NCBI RefSeq assembly: GCF_050624435.1
Contig: NC_134534.1
Span: 64,813,501 to 64,877,500 of the forward strand
Direction of reading: 5' to 3'
Length of the DNA stretch: 64,000 nt
DNA from: Tenrec ecaudatus
Taxonomy: Eukaryota; Chordata; Mammalia; Afrosoricida; Tenrecidae
Below, in pieces: positions 1 to 10,613 of the stretch. Both the position numbers and the translations under genes were made by a program. Every line of letters starts with the position of its first letter. Within the stretch, counting starts at the first letter, position 1. The notes under the pieces are model-generated. The model saw nothing but the letters and a program-made list of their open reading frames with translations. It ran no database searches and was not told the DNA's origin.

Positions 1-419
1 TCATCCATTCGGTAAACTGATAGCCATCCAGAATTAGGTTTGTCACCAACCTACATTCTACCCTTTTGGAAACAAGAAAACCACTCATACACTTGAGTTT
101 TTCCCACAGTGCTGTCCTTGTAAGCTGTATTCAACATCACAAGTTTCTGCAGCATTTTTCTCCTGAGAAGGCAAAAAAATTTTGAAAAAAAATCCACAGC
201 TCCACGCTCTTCTCTTAAATTAGCCTTCACAAAAAAATCAGGTTCACGCGAAACTGCTTTTACAAGAAAATTCACTGCGATCAGAGAACCTTCCCAGGTA
301 ACACCACTGGGTGCACTAACTCAAAGTGGATTGCTGGATGTTCGCCTAGCAGGGCAAATGTGGCTTATGAAAGCTCCGCTCACTGGAGCTTCCATCCGTC
401 TTTCTTGGGCACCCCCTCG
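1..419 (-). mobile_element. mariner-type DNA transposon, 5' part, cut by the window edge
   Basis: Read on the minus strand, the element begins after a TA at 420-421 with a G-rich terminal repeat (CGAGGGGGTGCCC). A perfect 7-bp-arm palindrome follows at 371-391. A degenerate transposase N-terminus then lies at 51-275, with a helix-turn-helix-like stretch (MLQKLVMLNTAYKDS, then TQVYEWFSCFQKGR) that matches the usual mariner pattern. The remainder lies left of the window. A second copy of the same family is at 28371-29235. Confidence 0.75.
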
Positions 420-444
420 TACAATTACTATGGCCCTGACTCAT

Positions 445-572
445 CTATCAGAAGAGAAAAACGGGACACTCATCCAATAACATAGCTAGGAGCTGGCAGA
501 GATGGGATTTAAGTCCATGCAATTAGGCTCTGAAATCCATAACACTGACCATTACACTGCACTGGCACTCTA
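445..572 (+). repeat. MIR SINE remnant
   Basis: The order of pieces follows the 3' half of a MIR: a stretch like 'agctaggagctggcagag', then 'gggattt', and a terminal part like 'accattacactgcactgg'. It is old and diverged. Family assignment is from recall. Confidence 0.55.
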
Positions 573-597
573 GGCAAGAAATTGCTTTAAAGTTTTA

Positions 598-2107
598 AGG
601 TAGGACAGCACTGAATCTGATGAGAGCATATGGGAGCAAATGAAGGGGGAGGAAGAGAGAGTGCAGCACATCCTGGCCCACCAAGCCTTGAGGACGATAT
701 TTCCACTCAGAGCAGCCAATCCACAGAGAAGACCACATGCCTGGCCCCACTAGGAGACATGACATCCCTCACTGACCCATAGCCCTACAGGAAACAACAC
801 TGGAGACACAGTGTGGGAATTCTTTGCCCACACAGAGGCAAAACAGTAAGGGCGTGTCACAGAACAGCAAGGGCAACAGAGCAACGAAATCCCCAGGGAA
901 TACCAAAAATAGACTTTGGGGCCAGGGCTTGGTGCCCCAACAGACTCAACTGGAAAACACTCCTAAAGACCAACAAACAGTCGCTGAGCTAACTACAAGC
1001 TCTCTTTCTTGTTGTGTTTTTGTCATAGGCTTGTTGCTTTATTTTGCTGCTTGGTTGTGCTCTGTTTTGTTTTTGTGCATGTCATTATCTCTGCAGGTCT
1101 GCCTAAGTAAAATAGGCTGGATGAACAATCTGGAGGAGAAAACGAGACCAACAGTTCCAGGGGGACATGGGGGAGGGGGAGGTGGGGAAAACGTGGTGGT
1201 GTTAACATACCCAGGGATAAGGAAACAACAAGTGATCCAAATCGGTAGTGAGGAGGGTGTAGGAGGCCTAGTAGGACATGATGATCAAGGGTAATGTAAC
1301 CAAGAGGAATTACTGAAACCCAAATAAAAACTGAGCATGATAGTGGGACAAGAGGAAAGTAAAAGGAAATAGAGGAAAAAGCTAGGAGGCAAAGGGCATT
1401 TATAGAGGTCTAAATAAAGGCATGTACACATGTAAACATATTTATATATGAGGATGAGGAAATAGATTTGTGTGCATATATTTATAGATTTAGTATTAAG
1501 GTAGCAAATGGGCATTGGGCCTCCACTCAAGTACTCCCTCAATGCAAGAATACTTTGTTCTATTAAACTGGCATTTTATGATGCTCACCTTCCTGACACA
1601 ATCCCTGAAGATAAAGCAAATGTGGTGAAGAAAGCTCATGGTGCCCGCCTATCAAAAGATATAGTGTCTGGGGTCTTAAAGGCTTGAAGGTAAACAAGCA
1701 GCCATCTAGCTCAGAAGCAACAAAGCCCACATGGAAGAAGCACACCAGCCTGTGCCATCACGAGGTATCTAAGGAATCAGGTACCAGGCATCATCAGAAC
1801 AAAAACTCATATCATTCTGAATGAGGGGGACTGCAGAGTGGAGACCCAAAGCCCATCTGTAGGCAACTATACATTCCCTTATGGAAGAGTCTCGGGGGAG
1901 GAGATGAGCCAGTCAGGGTGCAGTGTAGCAATGATGAAACATACAACTTTCCTCTACTTCCTAAATGCTTCCTCCCCACCCACTATCATGATCCTAATTC
2001 TACCTTACAAATCTGGCTAGACCAGAGGATGTACAGTGGTACAGATAGGAACTGGAAACTCAGGGAATCCAGGGAGGATGATCCCTTCAGGAGCAGTGGT
2101 GAGTGGT
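598..2107 (+). mobile_element. L1-tail family copy (no poly-A end)
   Basis: It is colinear with most of the complete 40063-42255 copy. Shared blocks include the 'tggagacccaaagcccat' region and the 'ctggctagaccagagg' region. It begins about 70 bases later than that copy and breaks off at about 2107, where an MLT1-like LTR starts, so it lacks the last roughly 380 bases and the A-tail. It has no long open frame. It lies in TMEM70 intron 1, antisense to that gene. Confidence 0.75.
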
Positions 2108-2440
2108 AAATTTTGCAGAAGCAATTGACCTAAGGATGGAAATGAAATCTTACTGGATTAGGGTGGGCCTCAAATCCAGTGAGAATCTTTATAAAAGACA
2201 ACAAAGACACAGAGAAAAAGGCGAGTGAACTCAGAGGTAGAAATTGGAGTGATGCAGTTACTACCCAGGAAACACCAAGGATTTCCAGAGTAAAAGAAAC
2301 TGGGAAAGGCAAAGGACTCTTCTCCAAGGTCGTCAATGGGAGCATGGCCCTGCTGATACCTTGAGCTTGGACTTGAAGCCAAGAGAACTGTTAAAGAATA
2401 CATTTTTGTGGTCTCAGAGAACTTAACAAATGACACACCT
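2108..2440 (+). mobile_element. MLT1-like solo LTR (ERVL-MaLR), degenerate
   Basis: Several blocks are characteristic of MLT1 LTRs in the right order: 'gattagggtgggcctcaaat', a stretch around 'attggagtgatgcagttac', 'ccaaggatttccag', and 'gggagcatggccctgctgat'. It is an ancient remnant with no internal viral region. The 3' end is ragged. Confidence 0.7.
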
Positions 2441-2818
2441 TACTAAATTCTTAACTGTAGTTATTTCTAACGAGATTATAATCTAAGAAAAACCTTAAGC
2501 TTAGAGCTTTTTCTGTTTTTTCTTTTTTCTGTTCTGTGCCTAATTTTGCTACTAAATGTATGTTTGTTGAAAATTCTAAGATTAAAACAATAAAGTTCTT
2601 AAAATAAACCTCTAAAAAAGGGAAAATTATAGGATTATCTTAAAACTATATAAAGCATATATATTTCAATTAGAAAAACTACATGTTAACTTTGCCTCCC
2701 TATCCTAATTCCCAAAGATAACTACTATTCTTAAAACATATTAGTCCATATCTATTAGGCTATATACAACTTTTGTTTTCTTGTTAAACATTCCAAGAAA
2801 GGTCATCAAAGCATGGAA
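2441..2818. other. TMEM70 intron 1, no feature recognised
   Basis: AT-rich intronic sequence. No exon, repeat family or regulatory motif was identified here. Confidence 0.5.
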
Positions 2819-3001
2819 CAGCGGTTCTCAACCTGTGGGTTGTGACCCCTTAGGGGTCGAGCGACCCTTTCACAGAGTCACCCGATTCACAACAGTAGCA
2901 AAATTGCAGTTATGAAGTTGCAACAAAAATGCTGTGGTTGGGGTCACAACATGAGGAGCTGCATTAAAGGGCTGCAGCGTTAGCAACGTTGAGAACCGCT
3001 G
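2819..3001 (+). mobile_element. SPIN-like (SPACE INVADERS) hAT MITE
   Basis: The left terminus is cagcggttctcaacctgtgg. The right terminus is its near-complement, ending ttgagaaccgctg. The interior has the 'gggtcgagcgaccctttcac' block near the left end and 'ggggtcacaacatgagg' near the right end, as in SPIN/URR1-type non-autonomous hAT elements. The flanking octamers gcatggaa and caatggag match at 5 of 8 positions, a decayed 8-bp target duplication. It has no coding capacity. Confidence 0.75.
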
Positions 3002-3543
3002 CAATGGAGCACTTTATCATCTAGTGAATGCCCAGCCGTAAGCTCACAGTTACAATATCGCCTTCAGAATCTTTCTTCTTTTTTTATGGGAAACAGAAAT
3101 CGCTGGATCAATTTTCTTTCATCATTTACAGTAGAGCTCATTGAAAACATTACCATAGTGACTGAAGTTCAAAATTACAAAATTATCTCGGAACCCCGCA
3201 CTCAGTCATCAGGGTTTTATTGACCTGTTTCTCGTCTTGATTTTAGTTCTCTCAGGCTGCCTGTTTCCCAGTCTTTCTAGGAGAGAGCCTGAGATGTTCT
3301 TCTTCTTCTCTCGCTCCTTTTTAAAAAATCATTTTATTAGGGGCTCATACAGAATCTTTTTTCAAAGCTCAAAAAAATGCAAAGGTTTTAATCTTTACAT
3401 TGTCTAAACAGGCCTGCAAGGGAAAAAAGTTTACTGAATTTTTTCCTAGTGCATTTTAATTGTTGTTGTTGTTGATAAGTCCAACAAGAGATGCTAAAAC
3501 TATAGGTACGCTAAGTATTTTTACAATGAAAAAGTAGATTTGT
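3002..3543. other. TMEM70 intron 1, no feature recognised
   Basis: No exon of TMEM70 was found on the minus strand here. A short segment near 3330-3360 resembles the start of an antisense L1-tail copy ('attttattaggggctcata'), too short to annotate separately. Confidence 0.45.
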
Positions 3544-4054
3544 CACAACTTTCCTCTAGTTTTTAAATGCTTCCTCCCCCCAACTATCATGATCCCAATT
3601 CTACCTTACAGGTCCGGCTAGGCCAGAACACGTACACTGGTTCAAATGGGGGCTGGAAACACAGGGAATCCAGGACAGATGAACCTTTCAGGACCAGTGG
3701 TGAGAGTGGCAATACTGGGAGGGTGGCATGGAGGGGGGAACACAAGGGACGATTACAAGGATCGACATGTAGCCCTCTCCCAGGGAGATGGACAGCAGAA
3801 AGGAGGGTGAGGGGAGATGTTAGACAGTATGGGACATGACAAAATAATAATGGTTTGTAAATTGTCGAGGGTTTGTGAGGGAAGAGGGGGAGACGGGAAA
3901 AAATGAGCTGATTCCAAGGGCTCAAGCGGAAAGCACATGTTTTGCGATTATGAGGGCAATAAGTATACAGGTGTGCTTGACACAATAGATGGATGTATGG
4001 ATTATGATAGGAGTTTTACAAGCCCCACTGAAATGATTTAAAAATTTTAAAAAG
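3544..4054 (+). mobile_element. L1-tail family insertion with target-site duplication
   Basis: This 511-bp 5'-truncated copy ends in 'gccccactgaaatgattt' plus an A-rich tail. It is flanked by direct repeats at 3530-3543 (aaaagtagatttgt) and 4055-4068 (aaaagtaggtttgt), which match at 13 of 14 positions. A-tail, 5' truncation and a target duplication of about 14 bp together indicate LINE-type target-primed reverse transcription. Confidence 0.8.
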
Positions 4055-4344
4055 AAAAGTAGGTTTGTATTACCCACCAAAGACTGTTCGGGCTAGATTC
4101 CCAGTATAGATCAGCCTTCCGTCATCTGATTTTTCAACTTGTGTATGTAAGCATCGGACACATACTTCCCAACACACAGGTGTCTATTGAAAGAGACCAT
4201 TATATGAGTAGGCACACAGTAATTTGCACTTTAGATCAACTTGTACATTTTTACTAATTATAATGCATAGAAGACAACTGCCATATGAGGTAACAAGTAT
4301 TCTTCCACACAATCTACCAAAACCCAAAACCCACCACCATCCAG

Positions 4345-4530
4345 TCATGGTGGTGCAGCTGCTTACCCTTTGGGCTGTTAAAAGTCATGTCCGTGGTTTG
4401 AACCCACCAGCTTCTCCTCAGGCAAAAAACAAGGCTATCTACTCTTGTAAAGATTTAGAGTCAAAATAAATATGTACAGTCTCAGAAACGCAAAGGGGCA
4501 GTTCTAGTTTGTCCTATGCAGTCCCTATGA
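4345..4530 (+). repeat. AfroSINE-like tRNA-derived SINE
   Basis: The SINE order is recognisable: a 'tggtggtgcagctgcttacc' head, a B-box-like 'gtttgaacccaccagc', then 'aaagatttagagtc' and 'aggggcagttctagtttgtc'. It lies in TMEM70 intron 1. Confidence 0.6.
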
Positions 4531-5470
4531 GATAAGATAAAATAAAAATAACCTACAGAGCTAAACAATCAAACTGGATACGCGATGGACTTTATTTCAG
4601 TCCAGTCACAGGACAGGAAGTTGGAAAGCATAGGTTTCAATTCCAGATGCTCACTTTTTCTTGGCAATTAGAAGCCTTTGTGCTATTTTAATATAGTCCA
4701 GGGTGTACATTTATTAAGTCTTAAAAGAGCGAAAGACACAGACAGCATCTGGATGAGGGGGGTCATCAGCACAAGGTCAAAATGGTGCCCAAGGGCTCGT
4801 TGAGATACCAAGGGCATGGGTGAACTGTCACCAAAAGCCACCCAAAGCATCCTTGGTGGCAGTTCAATACATCACAATTATAGGTGGGATCACAGAAGCA
4901 GGAATGGACCACGACTGGGACACGTACATGGCTAGATACGTTATTCTCATGATTGTTTTAAAGATTAGATGCATTGCATTATCTTTTCAAGATGAAAAAT
5001 AAAACTGATTTTAACATACTATAGTAAAACCTACTACACAGTATTATCATAGTCCGGCCCATTTTCAATACTTCTCAAATGAATGTACTCTAATTAGTAT
5101 TAAGAGGAGAAAAAAGACAAGAGGGCAAAAACAACTTCCCTAACAGTTCTTGGAAATACTGTTTCTCTTAATCATAAACGGAGGAAAAATATGACTTGAG
5201 ATCTCCCATCAAATTTTGGAGACTGAAAATGAATTTCCCATCACATATACAAAGTGGCAGGACCAACACCTTTATGCTGATATTTAATTGGATTCTAATT
5301 CCATTTCTGCCTTTCTTCCAAATTCCCATGAGGATTGCCAAGCCTGACTGACACTTTACAATGCAACAGGGCGGGGAGGTGACTTACTAAAATTAAAATG
5401 AATGGGTTAACCATCCACAGTCCTTCCTTCCCAGAGTCCGGAGGATTCCCAAAATAGAGCCACCCAATAA
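4531..5470. other. TMEM70 intron 1, no second exon recognised
   Basis: I read the minus strand here for the conserved TMEM70 exon 2 and 3 protein and found no match. No repeat family was recognised. A diverged SINE-like piece may lie at 5480-5560, against the CpG island. Confidence 0.4.
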
Positions 5471-5559
5471 GAACGTCAAGGAGACCTGGCGCAGCAGTTA
5501 CCAGCGGGAGACTGCTCATCTGGTGGGTCCTCGGATGGGACCCACCAGCCCCTCGCGTG

Positions 5560-6250
5560 AAAGTGGGGGCGGCCTTCCTTAACGATCACTGCCGTGGAAA
5601 CGCCACCGCGCAGCTCTAGACGTTGCAAAGGGGCCCTTCGCAACTCCTCCTCCGGCGGCAGAACCCTCGCTGGGGCCGTGAACCTCCAGCCGCAGGCCGG
5701 TTCCAGGGCCTGGTCCGGTGCAAGCCCAGCGGAGTTCCCTCAGCGCCCAGACCACGCGGTGCAGGAGGGGGGCCGTGGAGAACGGCGGGCGCACCCCCAC
5801 GCCCGTCCTCCCCCCAGTCGAGAACCCTCGGCCCGCCAACCTGCGCTCGCCCGGGACGCCGGAGAGCAGGCGCGGCGCCCCGCAGCCCAGCGCCGCCGCG
5901 CCCCAAGGGCACGCTGCCGGACACGGCCCGGGCGCCGGCCTCCCGCAGGCCCCGGCCGGCGGCCGAGGCCCACGGCGCCGCGCTCCTCCCGCCGAGCCGC
6001 ACGGCGGCCGCCCACTGGCCGCGCGACGCCAGCAGCAGCATCTCGTGCGGGAGCAGTGGCCGGAGGTCGCCGGGCGCCGCGAACGCCCGCTCCCAGAGGC
6101 CGGCGGGCGGGCTGCGCGTGCGCGGGAGGGACGGCCTGCGCGCCACCCTCCCCGCCCCGTGCGGGCCCGGCGGGCGGGTGCGCGCCTCCCCTGCCGGGGA
6201 ACGGGCGCTTTCTGCTGCGTCACTCGGGGCTCGCTAGGAATGCCGGCTCG
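5560..6250. promoter_or_regulatory. TMEM70: CpG island and promoter region of TMEM70
   Basis: About 700 bases are extremely GC- and CpG-rich, in sharp contrast to the AT-rich flanks. The island covers TMEM70 exon 1 and the sequence upstream of it on the minus strand. A TGCGTCA (CRE/AP-1-like half site) is at about 6219-6225, within 'tgctgcgtcactcgg'. No TATA box is evident, as is usual for CpG-island promoters. Long open frames on both strands here are a by-product of base composition. Confidence 0.8.
5841..6041 (-). CDS. TMEM70: TMEM70 exon 1 (N-terminal mitochondrial targeting region)
   Basis: TMEM70 is a mitochondrial inner-membrane protein needed for assembly of ATP synthase (and, by reports, complex I). 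This exon encodes 67 residues from the ATG at 6041 to a splice donor just below 5841. The start MLLLASRGQWAAAVRLGG and the end LRRPGRAQ align with human TMEM70 exon 1, which ends in the same LRRPGRAQ at an exon junction. The peptide is rich in Arg, Ala and Gly and has no Asp, as expected of a mitochondrial presequence. The start has G at -3. The exon ends in phase 0 (201 nt), and the donor reads CAG/GTTGGC, which is weaker than consensus. The frame stays open beyond both ends, but the human comparison supports these limits. Exons 2 and 3, with the two membrane segments, were not found in the remaining 5.8 kb and probably lie left of the window. Confidence 0.88.
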
Positions 6251-6462
6251 GGCACCTCACAGCACCAGGACGTGGAATAGGGATGGCGAGCCAGGGATGC
6301 ATCTTTCACTTTGGTGGCTGTGGCTTTCTAGACCCCTAAAAAAAAGTGTTTCTTTCGTGGAAAAATGCTTCTAGCCTATTGGCTAGTAGGAGTAGTACTT
6401 TAATATGCAATTTAAGTTGCCCACCCACCCCCTTTTTTTTCTCCCAATCATTGGGTTGGTAG
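6251..6462. other. Spacer upstream of TMEM70
   Basis: The transition out of the CpG island, with a short T-run at about 6434-6440. No feature recognised. Confidence 0.4.
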
Positions 6463-6660
6463 AAGCCACCGATGGCGACAGTGGTGAAAGCGCTGCCCTG
6501 TTACCAAAAGATGGTTGTGAAGGCCACCAGGAGCTCCACAGGAAGAAAGGTGGCAGTTTGCTTCCCTAGAGGTGACAGGCTCAGCATCCCCATGGCACAG
6601 GCCGACTACTCTGCGACACTGTCATCCTGAGTCAGAATAACTGCGCTTGAGTTTGGTGTG
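6463..6660 (+). repeat. AfroSINE-like SINE
   Basis: The order is a head like 'gatggcgacagtggtgaaag', then 'ccaccaggagctccacagga', 'gtggcagtttgcttccct', and a tail with 'ctgagtcagaataactgcg'. This is the sense orientation of the AfroSINE consensus as I recall it. Confidence 0.65.
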
Positions 6661-6799
6661 CATAGCAAGTAAATGGAAGTCGTTCGCAGAACATGAATAC
6701 TTGCCGTCGAATATGTTTGGGGGGATAGTTTCTTGTCCAAACATTTGCTAACTTAGTTGTGAAAGAGGCACTGGGTGTCTATTGCCAAGCTATATTGTA

Positions 6800-6960
6800 G
6801 GAATGGGGAGTCTTGGTGGGGTAGTGGTCAGCACACGCTGCTAACGATAGGGGGGGCCGCAAGCTGGGATAAAGATGTATGGCCTTGGAAACCCAAGGGG
6901 GCAGTTTTACCCCATCATCAAAGGCCCGCTGAGTCAGAGTCGCCTCCAGGATTTGGTATT
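6800..6960 (+). repeat. AfroSINE-like SINE
   Basis: The head 'tggggtagtggtcagcacac' is followed by 'gctgctaacgatag' and the conserved 3' half 'ccttggaaacccaagggggc', 'agttttaccccatcatc', 'gctgagtcagagtcgcc'. Confidence 0.6.
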
Positions 6961-7333
6961 CTAGGAGCAGAGGATACAGATACTGGGAAGAGCTGGCAAT
7001 CCATGATGCTCCTATTGTAGCAGAGTAATGGACATACAGATAAGGGAGAACACAACATAATAGATTAGAGATAAACCACGACACAAGTCTGAAGAAAGCA
7101 TGACTGGCCACAAAATGTCGAATGACTTTATAGAGTGCTTCGTGATGAAAGGTGAGCCCCCAAGTACTAGGGACAAACTTCTGTTGCTTAACACTTTAGA
7201 CCTATGACTTGTTTTTATTTCCCATGCTATTTTTACAGGAGAGGAGCACAACATAAATCCCCTTGACAACTTCAAAGTCTTGTCAACTGTTTTTCCTGGA
7301 TATCCAGAAGTATAAAATGTAACTTATTTATGA
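6961..7333. other. Intergenic, no feature recognised
   Basis: Sequence between TMEM70 and ELOC. No repeat family or conserved exon identified. Confidence 0.4.
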
Positions 7334-7349
7334 GCAACTTTCTTTTCTT

Positions 7350-7447
7350 TTCTTTTTTTTAAATCTTTTTATTGGGGCTCATAAGGCTCTTATCACAATC
7401 TGTACATACATCAATTGAGCAAAGCACCCTTATACATTCGTTGCACT
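7350..7447 (-). mobile_element. Very short L1-tail insertion with perfect target duplication
   Basis: This antisense copy of only 98 bp starts (left) with a T-run and 'attggggctcataaggctct'. It is flanked by identical 16-bp repeats, gcaactttcttttctt, at 7334-7349 and 7448-7463. A severely 5'-truncated retrotransposition event. Confidence 0.85.
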
Positions 7448-7609
7448 GCAACTTTCTTTTCTTAAAGTTACTGTCTACTTACATTTTTTTAAACTTTTGT
7501 ATTTAGGGTAATTCTTACTACAAACCCCATCCTCCATTATTTTACATATATATATATATATCTTTTCATATATGGAGTATTCTTTCTTACACATATGGAG
7601 AGAATTAAA

Positions 7610-7790
7610 GGGACCTCAACTTACAGCGACACAGTCCACAGGCTAGGCATCCCACAGGTAGTGTACCCCTTTAAACTGAGGCACAGAACAAGCAAGGTGA
7701 GGCTCACCGAGCCATTTATCTCTCTGCCCTTCAGTTAATCCTACTTGTGTTTATCGGCCAGGCTGGCACAATAAACTATCACAGGAGAGA
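7610..7790 (-). mobile_element. Partial LTR-like repeat (same family as 43505 and 47990)
   Basis: The blocks 'cagcgacacagtccacaggc', 'gtgaggctcaccgagccatt' and 'tcggccaggctggcacaata' are the reverse complement of parts of the plus-strand copy at 47990-48597. It represents the 5' part of that LTR-like unit. Confidence 0.6.
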
Positions 7791-7801
7791 ATCTGAATTT
7801 T

Positions 7802-8160
7802 CATATTTTTAAAATCATTTTATTGGGGGCTCATACAACTTTTATCACAATCCATACATACATCGATTGTGTAAAGCACATTTGTACACTTCATTACCCT
7901 CATCATTCTCAAAACATTTGCTCTCCACTTAAGCCCCTGGAATCAGCTCCTCATTTTCCCCCCTCCCTCTCCACTCCCCCTCCTTCATGAACCCTTGATA
8001 ATTTATAAATTATTATTTTGTCATTTCTTGCACTGTCCGATGTCTACGTTCACCCACTTTTCTGTTGTCCATCCCCCAGGAGGAGGTTATATGTAGATCC
8101 CTGTAATTGGTTCCCCCTTTCCAGCTCAATTTCTTCCTATTGTTCCTGGGAGAAAATGGG
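7802..8160 (-). mobile_element. L1-tail family copy, antisense
   Basis: It starts with 'ttttattgggggctcataca' next to a T-rich stretch and runs through 'acccttgataatttataaat' and 'ggaggaggttatatgtagat'. It is 5'-truncated. No clear target duplication was seen. Confidence 0.75.
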
Positions 8161-9599
8161 AATAATAATTGTTGGTCTACTTAAGGTTTCTAAATAGCTG
8201 GAATTGCATCATTCTGAAAATTCTATACTATAAAATCATGTGAAATTGTTACCACGTTATAAATGGATTTCTCGTGGTGTGTCATGGAAGAGTTTTATTA
8301 CAGCACACAAACGCTTTGCAAAAACAGAAGACACAGTAATGGGAGAAATCCAACAAAGTGTCCCAACGAGTTACAGCATGATAGAGGTTAAGAAAGGCAA
8401 AAATCACAACTAAGGGGCCCAGCTGCAGTACTCTCAATGGCTTGGCATCTATAAAAATGTAGGTGCCAGGGTCTGTTGGCACTTTTGTTACAGCTGACAG
8501 GCTTTGCAAGGCCCAGATACCAACAAGATCCTAAGTTTACTGGTCCTAAGTTTACTAAAATACAGACACAAGGCATTACACAGGGGGCCAGAAAAAATTT
8601 TCGATAAGAAAAACATTTCTATGAGTCGGTATCCACTTGGTTGCTGGGAGTTTGGGTGGAGTGGGACTTAGGGATTTTTTTGAGACATGGCTTAGCCACT
8701 AAGGTCACATATTTTAACATTATGTCAAACACTTGCAGAAATCAAATAATCTCTAAACATCAGCCATTTCTTCTAACGACAAGCACAGGCTCATCTACAA
8801 GTGGAGTTGGGTGGGAAAACTCCACATTTTTCTGTAGAGCTACTTACATCTAGGTCAAAGGTACAGTGGAACTTTTCATTTACAGTAGTGGCAGATCTCC
8901 ATGGGTTCTCTTAAAACAAAATGGAGTGGGTCTGGTGCAAATTTAGTTGAGTCTTATTTCTGTTAAATGCTTTAAAATTTTAAGACTCCTTATCATTGAA
9001 ATTTAGTATTTTTGATACACGTGTTGAGTATAAATTACGTGAATGAGATTTTAGAATAGTAGTAAGACCTTTAAGGGGTCACAAAGGAAACCTTCATTCT
9101 GAGAAGTTCGGTTTAAGAAGGGAGGTTGGTGGGGGAAAGAGTATAATAGGTTAAATAGCAAATGAATATCACTTTTTTAAAGTATAAGTAAAATTATTGT
9201 ATGTAATTTTTCTACTGTTTTTCAACTACCTTCTCCATCCATCAACCCCATTTCCTTCTTTTAAGGTAGGTTTCAGGGAAGAATGGAATGATAGGAGAAA
9301 AGAAAAAGACTGGTAAAATTATTGAAAAAAATAATCCAAGGCTTAGTTATACACTAATTAGTAGAAAACATAAGATTCTCACAAATCTTTCCAGAAAAAA
9401 ATTTGTCACCAGATTATGAAAATTTTTGAAATGCTCAAATACTAAAGAAATAATTTTTAAAAACATAGGTTTCTGCACATTAATACTGAACACAGTGTTA
9501 CTTAGAATGGTTTTAAAATATAAATGAGGTAAATGTCCAACATTTAAAAAGAGTTAAAAACTAAGTAAATCATTGTACTGCTGGAGAATGTAATTCTGT
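8161..9599. other. Intergenic, mostly unassigned
   Basis: The segment 8280-8640 has an LTR-like feel, but I could not name a family. A 15-bp direct tandem (cctaagtttactggt, then cctaagtttactaaa) is at about 8531-8560. The rest is AT-rich with no recognisable content. Confidence 0.35.
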
Positions 9600-9790
9600 T
9601 GTCTTCAGGTGCCATCCATTAGCTCTGCTTGATAGAGACCTTATTTATCTACAAGCAGGGGGAGAAAGGTGAGGCTCTCTAATCACGTAAAGACTCACAG
9701 GCTTGGAAACTACAGGGGCAGTTTTACTCTGTCCTAGAAGGTCTCTGGAATCAGAATGAATTCATTGGTCTTGAGTTTTTGATTTGGGTA
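9600..9790 (+). repeat. AfroSINE-like SINE
   Basis: The 3' half is clear: 'gtaaagactcacaggcttgg', 'aaactacaggggcagttt', 'tactctgtcctagaaggtc', 'gaatcagaatgaattcattg'. Confidence 0.6.
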
Positions 9791-10046
9791 TATGTCCAAG
9801 CAGAAAGAAGTGTTGTCCAGCCCTGCACCAGTCTCACAAACATTAAAAATGATGTTTACGAAGGTTTTTGTGAAAAGTTTTGGTTACTAAGGTTAGAATT
9901 GAAAAATAAATAATATACAAATATATATACACAGGGTGATCTATGTAAAAATGCCCGGGGGAAAATTTGAGTGATATAACATCCTAGGATGCTAACCAAA
10001 GTTTTAAGAGGTTCAGAGACAGTTTCAAAGCAAAGGCTACTTTAAA

Positions 10047-10135
10047 AAAATCAGCCCTCGAAAGCCCTAAGGAGAAGCCGCTGACAAACATGGGATTGCT
10101 TTGGGGTCCAAATAGAATAGGCAGCAACTGCGTTT
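10047..10135 (+). repeat. SINE 3' fragment (AfroSINE-type)
   Basis: 'aaaatcagccctcgaaagcc' followed by 'ctaaggag' and 'aataggcagcaactg' matches the 3' half of the AfroSINE variant that carries 'aaatcagccattgaaaaccc'. Diverged. Confidence 0.45.
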
Positions 10136-10327
10136 ACTAGTAGACGAGGTTCTGTAGTCCTCAGTCTGACATTCCCTAGACTTCATATACTTACCTTCTA
10201 TTATTTTTCCAGAAAACTAAGAGTGATGGGGTCCCAAACCTACTATCCATTGTAGCAGACAATGAGACAAGTCAGACTCATGGGCCAGAATGGTTTCCCA
10301 TGTTGTCATTCTTGATGAGAGTAAACC

Positions 10328-10613
10328 AAACTCCCCACAATTAAGTCGATGCTGACTCATAGCGACCTTACTGGACACAATAGAAGGAGCAATTTTTTTT
10401 TTGCCTGGGGCGACATGGAGGAGCAATTTTTTAAGAGTAATTCTTTACACTAGTAGAAAGCCTTTGCTTTCCTGCGAAGCACCTGGTGATTACCAACTGC
10501 TGACCTTCTAGTTATCTGACCAATACATAAGCACACACCTGATCTTTTCCCCTTCATGGCAGAAACACCAACCTTGAGATTAAAGCTTAACCCACTGTAC
10601 CACCTAGGGCTCC
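10328..10613 (-). repeat. AfroSINE-like SINE, antisense
   Basis: On the plus strand it reads 'ttaagtcgatgctgactcat', 'agcgaccttactggacaca', and later 'ttaacccactgtaccaccta' followed by 'gggctcc', the reverse complement of the SINE head. It is enlarged internally by a repeated 'ggagcaattttt' block. Confidence 0.6.

Noticed and set aside
5579-6374. Several long overlapping open frames on both strands in the TMEM70 CpG island (up to 228 codons)
   Set aside because: They follow from very high GC content, with few stop codons. Only 5841-6041 on the minus strand matches a known protein.
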